From Chrysopilus asiliformis (Eukaryota; Arthropoda; Insecta; Diptera; Rhagionidae): a DNA stretch of 64,000 nucleotides. The position numbers and the translations under genes are program-made. Where the stretch lies: contig OZ035962.1 in assembly GCA_964034945.1 (NCBI GenBank), positions 16,487,388 to 16,551,387 on the forward strand. The letters are read 5' to 3'. Below, in pieces: positions 46,441-58,800 of the stretch. The notes below the pieces were generated by a model that saw only the letters and a program-made list of their open reading frames with translations, did no database searches and was not told where the DNA came from. Position 1 is the first letter of the stretch, and each line of letters starts with the position of its first letter.

Positions 46441-47302
46441 AAAAAAGTAATAATAGCTTAACACAACCATTTTTTACCAAAATGTCTTAATATTATTGAC
46501 TGATCGCACTGCAAACGTACTACATTTTCATTAATACACTTTTCATTATTATTCCACTATTCCGACTCCACTTTTCGGCCGCCATTTATACCTACGTCCT
46601 GTTAAATTCTATGGATTTTAGTCCAACACATTAAACAAGTCCTAGAAATCGGTCTCCTTTAGACTTTTTTATTCCCAATCAAGGCCGCATTCTATATTTC
46701 TCGCTTAACGATCAAAAAATGAATAAAAATATTTAATAAACGTGTGTGACTTGACTGAGATTCATAATTCTGCCATATCTATATTTTAAAATATTTTAAA
46801 AGGGATTCGATGTGAAAGGAATTACGATACTTAAAATTAAAATATATATATATATAAAGGGGAGTTTAAGATTAAGCTCATAGCGGAAACTCTTTTTCAT
46901 GGATTAATTAATTATTACTTACCTTTGTTAAGGTATAATCTCCAAATATGGACCACATCGTTAAAGGTTCTGTTATAGGGTGACTATACGTCCCGGAATG
47001 ACCGGGATATCTCCGGATTTAAGCATGTTGTATCGACGTCCCGGAAACTAAAATTTTGTTCCGGAATTATGTGAAACCAAACTTTTCTCTCGTGTTGCAA
47101 TTTTTTGATCACTAAAAAAATTGACCTCTAAACCAAAAATGTTTGGCACATTTCTTTCAATAATTTTCAATAGTGGGATATTTGTTTTTAAAAGTTATAT
47201 CTGAGTCGCAATTGTTGTTGTAGACCCATCCCAAGAAACAATTTGTGACCGTGGTTACAAAAAAACCTTCAATTTAGGTTACATTTTGGTTACATTTTAG
47301 AT

Positions 47303-48183
47303 CAGCGATTCCCAACCTGTGGGGCGCGCCCCCCTAGGGGGGCGCGAGTACATTTAAGGGGGGGCGCTAGCATATCCAAGACAAAATATTTAAAAAAGTT
47401 TATTAATTGACTGAAAGGAAAGTACATACCCACATACAAAACAAAATACATTTCGACATAATATTTAATAATTAACTTATTAACTTACGCTTGGAGCACA
47501 ATGAACGCGAAACCAGCGCGAAACCAACGCAACTACAACGCTCTGAACTGTCACGCAGTGCAAAATTCTAGCGGCAGAGCACAATGGCAGCTCGTGAAGT
47601 AGTACAAGTGACATAATATAAAGTGGTATAAACTTGGAAAAATTACAAAAATGGATAATTTTGAAGCGATAATTTGCTTTGTCAATTTTTCTATCAATTT
47701 TTCCTCGAACGACATTTTTCCAACCTCACTTTATGAACTGTCAACGCAGAATTCTGCGGCAAAGTTAGAAGTTTGCAAACATTTGCGTTGCGGTTACGTT
47801 GTAGCTGCGTTTTATAAGTTCACTGTGCTCACTTCAAACAATTTGTGGGAACCAAACTTTTAAGTGACAGTTTCTGCGCCAGTTTCGCGTTTATTGTGAT
47901 TTCAGGGTTAAAACAACTTCTCGCGAAACCGCAAAAATGACGCAAGAGCAATAAAAAGGCACCGGATTCTTGTTTTGTCAACTGTGAGGATCGGTGTTGC
48001 CAAATGTCAATAAATTACTGTTTTCTTGGTAATTTGTGTTTAAAATTAGGGTAGTAGTGTAGGTTTAGCGCCAAAATATTCAAATTACGTTAGTATTGTA
48101 TACATTTTATTTTTTAGGGGGGGGCGCGATGACAATTTTGATTGAAAATGGGGCCGCGAATACTGAAAGGTTGAGAAACGCTG
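47303..48183. mobile_element. Non-autonomous hAT-type element
   Basis: CAGCGATTCCCAACCT on the left and AGGTTGAGAAACGCTG on the right are inverted ends (two mismatches in 16), each followed by a GGGGCGCG tract. The 8-bp duplication TTTTAGAT is exact at 47295-47302 and 48184-48191. No transposase. A second palindromic segment lies inside (47497-47899). Confidence 0.85.
47497..47899. repeat. Palindromic segment nested in the hAT-type element
   Basis: CACAATGAACGCGAAACCAG at the left is matched by the inverse of CGCGTTTATTGTG at the right, and the pairing resumes at AACTGTCAC / GTGACAGTT. About 400 bp; looks like another MITE inserted into the hAT-type element, or its own long subterminal repeats. 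Confidence 0.5.
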
Positions 48184-48904
48184 TTTTAGATGGTTTCCGA
48201 ATAAACCCGCCAAAAACGGTTATTTTGAAACCAGCTCCTAAATAGGGTTTCTGAAACTTTTCTGAAAGGTTACAGAAACCCAATGTGAAACTTTTGAGTT
48301 TTGTTACCATGGTTTCCATGGATGATAGTGTGAGTGTTGTCTGTAGTCAACCTAGCTGTCTCATAACGGAGAAGGGACACCGTTATAATTTATGGTCAAA
48401 TCCTTTGCGTAGGAAGTGACTCCAGTCTACAAGCGACCATGGACATCACAGAATATCCGAAACGTCTTGTGAAAGGTAAATAAATTACATTATTTATTTC
48501 CTTAAAATTATATGACGCGGTTAAACCGAAAATTTCGTAAATAATAATTATGTCCAACCGTGAAAGCCTCACATCGTATTTAGTTTCAAATACGTTTCTT
48601 AAACGAAATGTAATCTCAAATTGTTACTTGGGATAATACTTTTAATATAATTACAAACAAAAATACGAAATTTACCACGGATTCAAGCAACAAAATATGG
48701 TCACCCTAATTATGCAAGAACTGAGCAATCATGGTGGTCCATATTGCGGAGTAATCCATATTACAGAAACAAAGCTTATATTTCAGAAAACTATGTTTGC
48801 GCTTTTGAGTTTTAAACAAGTATTTTTTTTAGCTTTTATTTCTGATACACAGCATCCAAAAAATTGTTTTTTTTTCCTTTTAGGTAAATTTTTTTTTTAA
48901 AAAA

Positions 48905-49335
48905 AAAAGCTTTTATTAAATTTAAAAAATTTAATTTATTTCTATTTTTATTTTATCTTTTTTAGTCATTTTTTATTTAATTAGTATGACTAAAAATCCA
49001 AATTAAGGCTGTCTTTTGCCACGCTTGTTTATACTTTTTAGTCTTCCACTATATATCCTTGATGCATTTGAAATATTTTTACGGATTTTTCGTTTCCAGA
49101 ATCGGAATAGACCCTGAAAAGCTTTTTCCGAAAATTCAAGGAAAAGGATAATCACGTTATCCTTCCAAGACCTTCCCCTTTCCTTACCAGGATGAAGTAA
49201 TGAAAATATTGTATTGTCGAAATTACGTATTTGTGCGAAATTTCAAATCAATCAGATTAGATTGCAAGATTTAACCCTGACAGACAGACAGACAGGTAAA
49301 CAGATATTAAAGCAAGCTAAATAAACGCTTTTAAA
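48905..49335 (-). repeat. Interspersed repeat family B, copy 2, inverted
   Basis: Read on the minus strand from 49335: AGCTTGCTTTAATATC, the (GTCT)n tract, TCTGATTGATTTGAAATTTC, GATTATCCTTTTCC, then GATTTTTAGTCATACTAATT and an A-rich tail. Order matches 34651-35045, with internal deletion. Confidence 0.7.
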
Positions 49336-51016
49336 AAGGTCCATTTAGTTTTTTATGTGTAAACCAAAACTTCTATCCAAAATGTAACACAATTATAAAA
49401 TCTAATTCTGATACTTCATTTTTTTAATGGAAAAGTTTTATATGCTAATTCCAAAAATTGTGAAAAAAAATTCATGAAATCTGTTTCAAACCATTTTTAA
49501 CATAAACGAAAGCATTTTAAAATATTTATTTATGCAGAAAGAAACATCGATATTATTCGCAATTATGGGATTTGAATTTAAATTTATACCCGAATTTTGT
49601 TTTCATTACATATGTAGGAAATTATATTTGTACTTTGTGATATTGAAACCTTTTAATCGTAGTAATATTTTAAAATCACTCTGTTACTTTTATTTAAATA
49701 TTTGTCATTCTAAAATAATTTGTAAAATTGTTCGGTTCAATAAATAATATATATTAAAATATCGGCATTTATTTAATTTTGAGCCATCCTACACATATGA
49801 ATAATTTTTTTTTTAAATTGTTCATAACAATACCCATTTATGTATTATAATATTTCCGGAATCCAAAACTCTAAAAAAAATAATTAAAAAAAAATATTTT
49901 CTGTGTGAAAATATTTTATTATGATTATTGAATATCAGTTTCCATTGCCTTTTATATCGTTCCTCTTTAAAAAAAACAATTTGCAAATAACACATAAAGT
50001 GCATTTAACAAGTCTTCCACACTATTTCCTTGAGCTATTATTTTAATAAACATAGGGTCCAAGCATATGTATGAGAATGAAAATAAAAGACTGAATTATG
50101 CAACGTAAAAAGAGCGTCCACCTCCATTTTATTATAATAAAAGGCAAACAAAAAGGATTTTGTTGCCAGCAAAAAGACATCCTAATTTGAATAATGTCTT
50201 ACTCTACACGGGATGTGAATATCATTCAGGATAATATGTCCTCTACATTTGAACGCATGGGATATCTAAAAGATACGATTTTCAGCATACATACACATAT
50301 GTGAACTAACGGTTGAATACTCGCACATTCCGTTGACAGATTTATCATGAAAATTATTTCTCATCACGTCTGACTATTCCATTATGGAATAAAACTTGTA
50401 CTGCGGATGAATATGTGAGCCTAATGTTGAATTCATGACCGAAGAACCAAACAGAAAATAAACAAAAATACGGAATAAAAACTAGAAAAATCCCATCTAT
50501 GTCAACGTTTAAAGCTCAAAGCGTCAAAGGAATCTTTCTGATAAGAAAACATAAAAAATTTCGAATTTCCCGTAAATAAAGACAAGAAGGAAAATTCCAG
50601 ATTTTTGAAGATTTGATGGAAAATGAGTAGAATAACGTCTCTGGAATATGAAATCTGGTATTTGATCGAGAAGATCAAAATGTCAAATCGAAATTCCATT
50701 TTTCAGGGACTCTAAAAATTCTCTTTGTTGGCTTTGTGGAAAATTTTCACCTGAAAACCAAATGTTGACCAGTAAAAAAAATCCAGTGAAAAAATTTACA
50801 GTTGGTACCTCTCTCCCCCGTAAATGTGTAACGTATTTTATAGACATATACCCTTATAAAAAAACTACAAAATCAAATGGTCCTTTTTTTTACTAAATTT
50901 TGATAATTTTCATATTCTAAAATCCATTATTATTGAAACTAACTCCGCCTATTTTCAAAAAAAAAAAAGAAAGACATTCAAAACATATTTTTTACTTTAA
51001 AAAATCGGTTTCTTAA
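49336..51016. other. Gene-free stretch
   Basis: AT-rich with no exon, repeat end or RNA gene recognised. Confidence 0.35.
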
Positions 51017-51018
51017 TA

Positions 51019-51118
51019 CAGTAGAATCCCGATAATTCGTACCCCGATAATTCGTATATCCCGCTAATTCGTATGAATTTGCTGGTCCCTTGAAATACGA
51101 ATTATCGGGATTCTACTG
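51019..51118. mobile_element. pogo-like MITE, 100 bp
   Basis: TA at 51017-51018 and 51119-51120 flank perfect 23-bp inverted ends beginning CAGTAGAATCCCGATAATTC. CCCGATAATTCGTA is repeated in tandem three times from the left end. The CAGTAGAAxCxCGATxATxCG consensus is typical of pogo/Tigger ends. Confidence 0.85.
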
Positions 51119-51120
51119 TA

Positions 51121-52446
51121 AAACCAACCTTTTTTTAATTATTTTGCATTCCGACTGAAACTCAATTTGTGTAATTTGTGAAACATTGAATTGAATTGAA
51201 TTTCGGAAATATGCATTGAGCAAAACATGTACCTGTGATGAACGGCGACACACCCAGAGGTCATGATTTCTGTACAGATTGTTTTTTCTCCAAACACAAC
51301 ACACAGAACATCAATACAAAGTTGGAAGGACAAATCTCAAGTTTAGAAAGGTGGCCAGGTGAGATATTGTTGACAATAGTATCTGAGATAAATTGTAGAT
51401 GACATTGCAAATTGAGTCTAGATCGATAGTGGAGAGATCGATTCTACATCTATTACTTTTTTTCTATCTAAACTGAAAGAAAGGAAATAAGGAGGCACAG
51501 TTTTCTTGCCTGTGTACACAATCTTAACATTCGTATCGTTTTATGAGAACTAGCAAAGACGATATGAAAAAAAATCCAAAGATAGAAGGAAGTCCTTTAC
51601 CAGCGCTGAGATTGTATCGAAACGTACCGTCTGTGGGTGGATGTTGTACAGAATTCTTCAGTAGGATGCGAAAATGATTGCTAAGGACTTGTGTGGCTTG
51701 TGTAGTGCGGAAGGGGCAAGCCGGAATGGGGTGCTTTTGCGGCGGGGATAACTTCTTCAAGTGGGATCTCAAGAAGTGCGATATCAGCACTTAAGGGTAA
51801 TGAAATGGGTGGATAAACCAGTTTTTGTCGCTGATTTATAGTATTGGCCAAGACGAAACAATGAAATAAGAAAAAACAAAAAAATTCCATTAAGTTTTGT
51901 TTTCGTTACCACAGATAAGAGTTGAATCGCGTTGTGTATCATAGAATAGTGGTTTCCTTATGCTTTACTTACGAAAAACATTTGTTTTTATTTCGTGCTA
52001 GATTGCTTTACGAGAATTGCATTCTTCATCTCAAATTAAATTACTTTTGGTTAAGTTGTCGGAAGAGTTTCTTGAATGTATGGTTTGTTGAAAACCGCAG
52101 ATGATTTTTATTATAAAGTTTGTTGGGTAAATAAGTAGTTTTACAATATAAATACTTGAAGATGGCAATTGTGGTTGTATAACAAGATAAATTAAAATAA
52201 CTATGGAGCAGGAAAAAACTTGAATGAAAAATATGTTGAAAACGCAGTTCAGTTCTTATAAAAGCATAAGGAAATATCCATAAAATACTTCATGCTAATT
52301 TTAGGCGTTTCAGACCCCTCTGGATAAACATTTTTGCTATTTTTTGAATGAATTCAACTTTAACGGAGACCCCATAACCCACTCCATCACAAAAGTGTGA
52401 AGAATTCTATTGACCGCCCCTAAATAACAATTGTATCACCCCGATT
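51121..52446. other. Gene-free stretch downstream of IFT172
   Basis: A GC-richer part (51590-51800) has open frames of about 70-88 codons on the minus strand without a recognised domain. Otherwise AT-rich. Confidence 0.35.
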
Positions 52447-52622
52447 CTGATAGTCGTGTCGTTTTCGACCAGGTTCGTTTTACGTTTTTTTGTTGGTAGA
52501 AAAACACTAACAACAACACGTAAAACGACTATTGTCGAAAACGACATGTTTTACGCGTTGTTGTTAGTGCTTTTCTACCGACAAAAACATGTAAAACAAC
52601 TTGTCGAAAACGACCAGAGTCT
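52447..52622. repeat. Foldback element with about 80-bp arms
   Basis: GTTGGTAGAAAAACACTAAC on the left pairs with GTTAGTGCTTTTCTACCGAC on the right, and the pairing runs outward through GTTTTAC and GTCGTTTTCGAC. TCGAAAACGAC occurs four times in the two orientations. It lies about 200 bp beyond the IFT172 poly(A) signals. Confidence 0.75.
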
Positions 52623-52792
52623 CAGGAGATAGCAGACAAGGGGGTTGAAAAGACGGGATTGCGGTAATTCTTTATATGAAAAGGTAAGTCTTTTAAACAT
52701 AATTCTTTTTTTTTAATATTTTATTCTGCAAGTAATTCTATCTGTTCAACAAAAATTAATGTAAGATAAAGATACTTATAAAAAATCATTTT

Positions 52793-52823
52793 TTTATTTG
52801 CTTTTAACTTTTATTATTTTATT
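52793..52823 (-). terminator. Poly(A) signals of IFT172
   Basis: AATAAA occurs on the minus strand at 52823-52818 and 52798-52793, 37-67 bases after the IFT172 stop codon. A short 3' UTR fits this compact gene. Confidence 0.6.
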
Positions 52824-52859
52824 CTGCTCCACACAGAAAAAGTGCAACAAATTTTATCT

Positions 52860-55800
52860 TTAGTGCATAGCGAAATTAGCAGACCCGCACCATCTTTCTA
52901 TAAATTGAATAACATCTGGAATATTACTATGCGGGGCCATTTTAGCAGCCACTGTAAGTTTACTCCAAGCATCCCGATTTGCTTGCCTGGCCGACTTCTG
53001 AAACATTACTGGCTGCCGTCCAACGACAGGATATCCTGAGACAACGCATGGCAAATCAGTTAAACTAAGACTAGACTCATAAAGGTTCCTTTCATCCGTC
53101 GGAAGGACTTGATCGACCTTCTGATCCATGCTCACCGCAAGTACCCATTCGCGAACCTCTTCATGCAAGTTTACTTCATTTTTCAAATGCATTTCCTCGG
53201 GAATTGGAACTGAACTTGGAAAATCGGTCGTTGTTAGATCGGAGTGATCGACCAGATTTCCAGATCCTTCTTCAATGGCTTCGCAAACATCCAAATAATG
53301 GTTTAAAATTACGAAAGCTTCAGCCTCTCGTCCTACAGAACGCAAGTCAATGCCTGCCTCGAAGAATCCTTTGTCCACTGGAATTATATCCGTGTAGCGA
53401 AGCAGAGCTATTGAGATTTTCACTGCGTTTGCTTGCAGTGCCTGCACCTGACGACATGCCGAACGTGTCGCGTAGTAGTGAGAAATCAGTAGGAGCAAAT
53501 CGAAGCGATCAAAAGCGTCTGTATCGGATAGGTCTGAAGATTTTATCGTCTAGAAATTGAAATTTTTATATAAAAAATATTTTTTTAACAAACTTTTAAT
53601 ACGAATGTAAGATGCAACAAAAATGTCCTTAAATCCTTCCACAGATCTATTGCGACAGATTCCCGTAACGCGAAGCATTCTAGGGCAATTCGATTGTAGA
53701 TATTGAAGTTTTGCTGGAGTGCAGGCGCACCATGGGTCAAGTACAAAGCAAGAGCCGAAGGACTGTCCCCATCGCGGATCAATTGGGCAGCATAAAGTGC
53801 TAAATATTTATGTAGAACGTCAGGATTCTGCTGTTTTGCCTTTTCCAGGCAACGAATCCATTGACCTTGTTCCGCCAACATATCCAGGGCACTCATTATG
53901 TCTACAAAGGTTAACAAAATTATAATAAAACCGGATCACTGAAATTTTTTTGAAAAACTTTTACCAATATCGGCCAGTTGTTCCACGTTTCCCTCGGTTT
54001 TCAGTCGAGACTTCTGTTGGGACTCAACGTAAGCGACGAGTTCCGCGTCGATTTCCTTGGCCAAACGTCTAGCCTTGCTCCACTGCTCGGACTGAATGAA
54101 AACATCCACAGCTTCGCGAGGAAGCTCTGCGGCCAGGTACAATTGAGCAGCGGGTCCAATTTGGTTCTGTTGAATTAATCGCGGTCCAAGACGCTTCGCA
54201 ATATCAATGGCATCCATCCCCTCCAGAAACTGATTACAAATTTCAGCAGCCCGTATTAACGCACGCTCCACAGTGGGCTGATCAGCATTCGAACTATCGA
54301 TCAGCAAAAGGCATTCAGCTGCCTTTTTGAATTCCTCATTTCGAGCGTAGTCTGACGCCTGTTGCAGGAAAGATCGGGAATCCCCACCGGCAGCACTTCT
54401 CCTCTGCTGCTGAACTTGTAGATGACGTAATTCCGAAATCGCTGAGGGGATGTGATCTTCGGCAATGCGGATGGCATCGTCGTACATTTGATACTCCTTG
54501 TAATGCTGGACAATCAAATCAGGACGTTGAGCTCGAAGCAGCAAGGATTCGTACTCCGCGTAATTGCGAGTTTCCAATGCAGCAGCCGCCTGAGTCATCA
54601 GGACATCATTGACCGCTTCGGGAAGATGCGCTTCAGCAACACGTAGTGCTGCTTTCCAGTCCCCACTGTGCGTATGCATTAGAATCGCCTCCTTTGGTTT
54701 ATTTGCTCGGATAAATTCTTCTTCAGCCTCGACGTACTTTCCTTCGTCTTCCAAGGACATGGCGATTTTCAGATGCACGTCATCAGCGGATTTTCCTGTA
54801 ATTCTGCACAGATCCATTGCAAACTCGAACTGTCCTGAATCACAAGCGAAACCCAACGCGGTGTCCAGTAGTCCAAGTTTTGTAAGAAGTCTTGCAGCTC
54901 CTTCGACTGGGAGAGATTTTGCCCACATGTAAGCCACCTGGAAATATTGTTGTGGAGTGACAAAATATTATAATTGAAAGCTTACCTGATTGCTAGCACC
55001 CTCAGTTCCCTTTTGTTTTGCGATTCTGAACCCATCCTCCCATCTGTTAACACTGCAGTACATGTGAACAGCCGATTTCCAATCATTCGCTGCCAAAAAG
55101 TGAACTTCGGCATTTTTGTACTTTCCCTTGGTTTCCAGTTGTTTAGCCAAGTGGAGATGAGTGCTGGGTACCAAGTCCTTGTGGTATCTCTCAACCAATC
55201 GAATCATGGAGTCATACATTTCCAATCTTTTGTACATTGAAATCGCCAAATCTGGTTCATTGATGGCTAGGAGAACCTTTTCCGCATCGCGGTATTTCGC
55301 TGAATGTAAGAGAAAATAAATAAAACTAATGTACAGTGAGTCCGAGACGCGGCCGCATTAAGACTTTTGCAAACCCGAAGCCCGGCCGCTTTAAAACTTT
55401 TGCAACCCCCCAGGGAAGAGGTAAAGTGTTTAGGTACACCACTGTAAATGCGACCAATTTGTATTAAAAAGTCTTTGTGGTATTTCGGTAGGTTTTGGGG
55501 CTGAAATGTTGGGTAGCTATAAATTAAGTTGTATTAAACTGTTTTTTTAAATGGTTTAGGCCATTCTTTACACCAATTTTTCTAACTTTTAAAATTTTTT
55601 GAATTCTCAAAATTTGTTTAGAAGTTAGAGCGTTTTGCCCATTTTTCAAAAAACTTATTTTAAAGCGAGTCTTTTTCTCAAATATTGAATTTCATGACGT
55701 TTTTTTCCCGCAAGACTTATTTCCCAGTCATTTCATTTAAATGTTTGCTACATTTTCCCTACATATCCTAAAACCAAGTGTTTTTTTACACAGATTGGGA

Positions 55801-58800
55801 AACCTATCAATATTTTGAAAAATTTGAAACCCTTTTTTTGTAAATCTACTGTTTGCGAGGAAACAAATTCCAGAGACAAATTATGTTCAGAAAGGGAAAA
55901 TTCCTTCCAAGTTACAACTTAATTAATGAAATGTTTAACTTTTAAATATTTAAATACTCACCCTGTGCTTCCAAACTTTCAGCAAGTTCAACAAAAGTAT
56001 CCCGAATCTCCTCAGTTCCCAAATATTCCTCAGCTATGCTGTATGCCTTCTCCCACTGTCCATTTTTGTTAAGCAATTCAATCGCCTCCTTGTACAAATT
56101 AGCGCGCACCAAAAGATCCTCAGCCCCCGAAACATCCCCGGCGGCAGCCAAATGTTTGGACAATTCCAACGCATACTTTCGAATCTCACTGGGTTCATCT
56201 AAAACTTTTGCAATCTGAACAGCCTTTCGCCACTGTTTCGCCCCCACAGCCGCCTCCAGTGCCTTTTCTGTGGCCCCAGCCTCGATATAATGATTAATGG
56301 ACGCATCCATCTGTTTTTTGGATACAAGAAAATCACCCCATTCCTCTTCCAACGTGATAACCTCATCGGGAGAGACTTTCCTTGCCAAATCCAAAGCCCT
56401 TGCGAATGCACCCCCACGACGGTACAGATTGAGGGCGGCATCTGGTCGCGTGAGTTTCTGTGCAACTTCCCCGGCGAGTTCGTAAAGTTCTATACATGGT
56501 GGACGACAAACAATAAAAGTTAGATTGAGGCGATTCCACTAAATTGGAATAAGATTGCGGTAATTTACCTGATTTTACCAGTGATTCGGTTACCCGAGCC
56601 ATAAGCTGTTCATCGTGAAGCATATCCGGCGCCTTCATTGCCAACCGGGCAGCTCTCGCAGGCTTCTTTGCCTTCAAATAGAGATTCATTGCTTTATCGA
56701 ACTCCCCTTGTTCCTCGAGTACCTGACCAGCCTTTTCCTCCTGCCCCGAAGACAATAAGAAACTCATTTGCTGCTCCCTCAGCTTCCCCAATCCTGGATA
56801 CCCTCGACGTTCCGCCATGCTGATTGCATCTTCCCATCGCCTGAGTTTTACGTACATCTCCAGAGCCGCTTCGATATCTCCCTGTTCCAGGTAAATCCTT
56901 TCTGCCGTCCTTAGATCGGAGTCGAGAAGGGCCATTTTTGCTCGGACTTCTGGACACAGCATTCCAGGTCCCGATGTTTCCTCGTATTTATCAGCAGCGG
57001 TTATCATCTCGCCCAGGTAGAATGCTTTCGAGACGTTCCCTAGGGCCGCATAGCATCGTTGTGCCACCCTTAAATTCTCGTGTTCCAAAGCAATCACAGC
57101 CAGATTGTGCCACATAGCTTTGGCTGCTGGCTTATCGCCCAAGGACTCAAGGAATAGAATTGCTCGACCAAAGTCCCCATCGTTAACCGCAGTCCCGAAT
57201 TCCACTAGCCCTTCGTCTAGCTGGTAACTATGTTCCGTTGGACCCTCCTGTGTTCGCACTGTTGTTCTACCCTTTTTTTAGAAATCGAAATAGAACCCAA
57301 ATTACAAACATCCTTACTGATAGGGAATAACATTTTAAAAAAGGACACAACGCCCCAACCGTAGAGGAATAACAGAAATGGGTGAATCAATTATAGGATT
57401 TCAAAGCTAATCGAATAATCTTTCCAAGTAGATTTCAGTTCGGGTAAACTTTATACATTAACTTTCTAGTTCACAACAGAACATAGCGAAAAAAAAATCC
57501 CTTTTTATGGTTAAACTTTTAGGGATTTTCTGCGTTGTTTGAGTGAAAAAATACATTTTTCACAACCATTCAAGCGTGGTCATAGTGGGAACTTTAACTG
57601 TGAGGTAAATAGGGGTGAAATCTTGCCTTTTTTCCTAACCATATCCGCCCAGAGTAAAAGGATGGCAAAAATGGGTATTTGAAAAGTTGTTAAACATCTT
57701 CTAAATAGCGAATTGTAAAGAAACTTTCAAAGCGGTAATAACGAGGAATGACGTTTAAGATGGTCGGGAACTTTAAATTTATTTTTGAACAAGTTTAGAT
57801 TAATTAATGGATCCCGAAGAATTTGCTTTTGTTCCTCAGATGACGTTGATTTATTTAGGAATATTCAAATTAGATGATAATCAGATAAAGTTTCTTGTTA
57901 TGAATACACAATTTTTCAAAATATGCCAAGAGGAGACTGTTCCGCTTCAACATAAAATTTAGGATTTCAAGTTCATAACTTGATTTTATTGGAATTTTGA
58001 TAGAATGGAAATTGAAAAAGAAAATCGTAAAGTTCAATAAAAAAAAATACTTTTTAAAGTAATATGAAGAAAATTAATGGCAGAATCTTCGTAAAAAGTT
58101 TCTCTTGTCGAACGTTTTAATAAATTGTTTTTATTTTCATAAAGAATAAAATATGACAGAAATTCATACAATGAAAAATTTGCTGTATAACACTTGCTAT
58201 TTTATCGTTTCTTTCTCTTAAAGTTGAAAATTTCTTTGAAAATCGGAAAAATTTGAAATGTTTTTATTTTTCCGATTTTCAAAGAAATTTTCAACTTTAA
58301 GCTTTTAATCAAAAGTACCAAAAATATTTCAAATTCTAGTAAATCAAAAGAAATTCTGTAACCTTTTGGTTTGAAATTTTGTTTAGCAGTTTATAATTGC
58401 ATTTTTTGGACCAAATTTACTTGTATCAAAAGACGGGTTTTAAGCCCAAATCAGACTAACGATTGCTTTCATTTTACTATCGTTGAAAGCTTTGATCTCA
58501 TTGGTCGAGAAGCATCAATCGTAATCGCAATCGTTAGTCTGAATTGGGCTTTAGTCTAAAGCTCAATTGGGCTTTTGTCTAAAGCTCAATTGGGCTTTTG
58601 TCTAAAGCTCAATTGGGCTTTTGGCTAAACCTCAATTGGGCTTTTGTCTAAAGCTCAATTGGGCTTTTGTCTAAAGCTCCATTGGGCTTTTGTCTGAAAC
58701 TCAACTTCAAAAATTGGTCTCTTGAGGCCTCAATTGTGGCCGTTATTCCTTCAATGCTCAGCTCAAAAGCATTAGTTATGTTCGGTAGCGAGCTCCTGTG

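Larger units (their letters stand above)
46978..48706. mobile_element. TA-GGGTGAC element interrupted by a hAT
   Basis: TA (46976-46977) then GGGTGACTATACGTCCCGGA on the left; CCATATTTTG inverted then GTCACCC and TA (48707-48708) on the right. CCCGGA, CCGGGAT and CCGGAT words repeat through the first 120 bases. A hAT-type element with its own 8-bp duplication occupies 47303-48183, so about 850 bp is the host element. End similarity is short (about 12 bp), so pairing of the two ends is likely but not certain. Confidence 0.5.

Noticed and set aside
51524..51890. Minus-strand frames with a phrase resembling the DIALL motif of trypsin-like proteases
   Set aside because: The neighbouring catalytic motifs of that family are absent and no splice sites frame it.
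53594..53603. Alternative IFT172 exon 12 donor at 53594
   Set aside because: It would leave a 44-nt intron with a GTTTGT donor; the GTATTA donor after 53603 gives 53 nt and a good fit in length to human IFT172. Not excluded.
57266..57271. Alternative IFT172 exon 8 acceptor four bases further in
   Set aside because: It looks stronger locally but breaks the reading frame with exon 7; the acceptor before 57271 restores it.
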